From assembly GCA_947371645.1 (NCBI GenBank), contig CANBQJ010000194.1, positions 1 to 6,989 of the forward strand: DNA of 6,989 nucleotides, read 5' to 3'. The notes beneath the pieces were generated by a model that made no database searches, was not told the origin of the DNA, and saw only the letters and a list, made by a program, of their open reading frames with translations. Of the stretch, positions 6,646 through 6,989 are shown in pieces (within the stretch, counting starts at the first letter, position 1; each line of letters begins with the position of its first letter). Source of the stretch: Burkholderiales bacterium. GTDB taxonomy: Bacteria; Pseudomonadota; Gammaproteobacteria; Burkholderiales; Burkholderiaceae. A program made the translations under genes and the position numbers.

Positions 6646-6694
6646 GTGCAGGACACGCACCAGCTTTGGCAGGAATGGTTTATGCGTCCTGCAC
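6646..6694. repeat. Inverted repeat GTGCAGGAC / GTCCTGCAC
   Basis: GTGCAGGAC (6646-6654) and GTCCTGCAC (6686-6694) are exact reverse complements separated by 31 nt. After a 2-nt bulge (6655-6656) the match continues for three more pairs (GCA 6657-6659 with TGC 6683-6685). It could be a regulator operator with two half-sites or a leader stem for the cupin transcript; position between divergent genes favours a regulatory reading, unproven. Confidence 0.4.
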
Positions 6695-6695
6695 C

Positions 6696-6714
6696 CGCAC
6701 ATTGTTTGTGTGCG
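6696..6714 (+). repeat. Small hairpin upstream of the cupin gene
   Basis: CGCACA (6696-6701) and TGTGCG (6709-6714) form a 6-bp stem around TTGTTTG, ending about 11 nt before the ribosome site. It may lie in the 5' leader of the cupin mRNA. Short enough to be chance. Confidence 0.25.
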
Positions 6715-6738
6715 CGTTGCGCGGAAAGGAGATGCACC

Positions 6739-6989
6739 ATGCTGGATACCACGGCCACCAAGTTCTCTCACCTTCGTCCGGAAGACATGGGCTGGAAGAG
6801 TGAGGGCTTGCGGGATTTCTTCCTCTACAAGGACCTCGGCATCGCCGCGGCCACCAATGGCAAGGTGATTGCGCACCTGGTCAAGGCCAACATGGCCCCG
6901 GAAAAGGGCACGGGCTGGCACCGCCATGAGGCAGATTTCCAGATCGTGATCATGACCAAGGGCTGGGCCCGCTTCATGTACGAAGACCA
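6739..6989 (+). CDS. Cupin-domain protein, N-terminal part (gene runs off the right edge)
   Basis: The frame is open from ATG 6739 to the window end (83 codons). The sequence has [23 protein letters not shown] at about 57-79: a cupin motif 1 with metal-ligand histidines H61 and H63. The usual glutamate position is Q68, a change I recall as common in small cupins with an HxHxxDFQ pattern, so metal binding is still likely. It would be a small cytoplasmic beta-barrel protein; enzyme or sensor role unknown. The start is well supported: AAGGAG at 6726-6731, 7 nt before the ATG, the best ribosome site in the window. It is divergent from the SEC-C gene. The second cupin motif and the C-terminus are outside the window. 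Confidence 0.88.
   Translation, partial: MLDTTATKFSHLRPEDMGWKSEGLRDFFLYKDLGIAAATNGKVIAHLVKANMAPEKGTGWHRHEADFQIVIMTKGWARFMYED

Larger units (their letters stand above)
6562..6738. other. Divergent intergenic region between the SEC-C protein and cupin genes
   Basis: These 177 nt contain no supported gene. They hold a perfect 9-bp inverted repeat (6646-6654 / 6686-6694), a smaller hairpin (6696-6714), a GC-rich GGGCC/GGCCC tract near 6612-6628 and the cupin ribosome site. No clear -35/-10 pair was found on either strand. Confidence 0.65.

Noticed and set aside
6562..6927. N-terminal extension of the SEC-C gene to ATG 6927
   Set aside because: It would run antisense through the cupin gene and the intergenic repeats; family similarity begins near ATG 6561.

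Overview
The window is GC-rich and coding-dense, and reads like an ordinary chromosomal stretch from a betaproteobacterium, most likely order Burkholderiales (Comamonadaceae-like). The evidence is GC-biased third positions in every gene, a chemoreceptor with betaproteobacterial phrases (HRGLS sensor motif, FKL-type C-terminus), the form of UvrA found here, and a small membrane protein (YSSGERAGWVQK / KGWLCKTWEGEL) that I associate with this order. The taxonomic call is inference. No mobile element, phage gene, CRISPR array, tRNA or rRNA was seen.

Layout: 1-1754 (minus) is the N-terminal 584 codons of a UvrA-type DNA-repair ATPase that leaves the window on the left. 1755-2016 is a divergent intergenic region with weak promoter-like motifs and small hairpins. 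2017-3936 (plus) is a complete transmembrane chemoreceptor. 4048-4491 (plus) is a small single-pass membrane protein of unknown function. It converges on a UspA-family protein (4496-4918, minus), with only 4 nt between the stop codons and a strong hairpin plus a 12-bp palindrome at the junction. Further right on the minus strand lie a calcineurin-like metallophosphoesterase (4989-5804) and a UPF0149/YecA-like protein with a SEC-C zinc motif (5842-6561). A divergent intergenic region (6562-6738) with a 9-bp inverted repeat precedes the start of a cupin protein (6739 onward, plus), which leaves the window on the right.

How the genes work together: they are mostly independent functions (DNA repair, taxis, stress, phosphoester hydrolysis). 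The three minus-strand genes 6561 to 4496 could be co-transcribed, with gaps of 37 and 70 nt. However, a perfect FNR/ANR-type site (TTGAT-N4-ATCAA) at 4979-4992, upstream of the usp gene and overlapping the phosphoesterase stop codon, suggests that usp has its own oxygen-responsive promoter. This is the most informative regulatory signal seen. I found no convincing undescribed multi-gene system; the remaining findings are modest.
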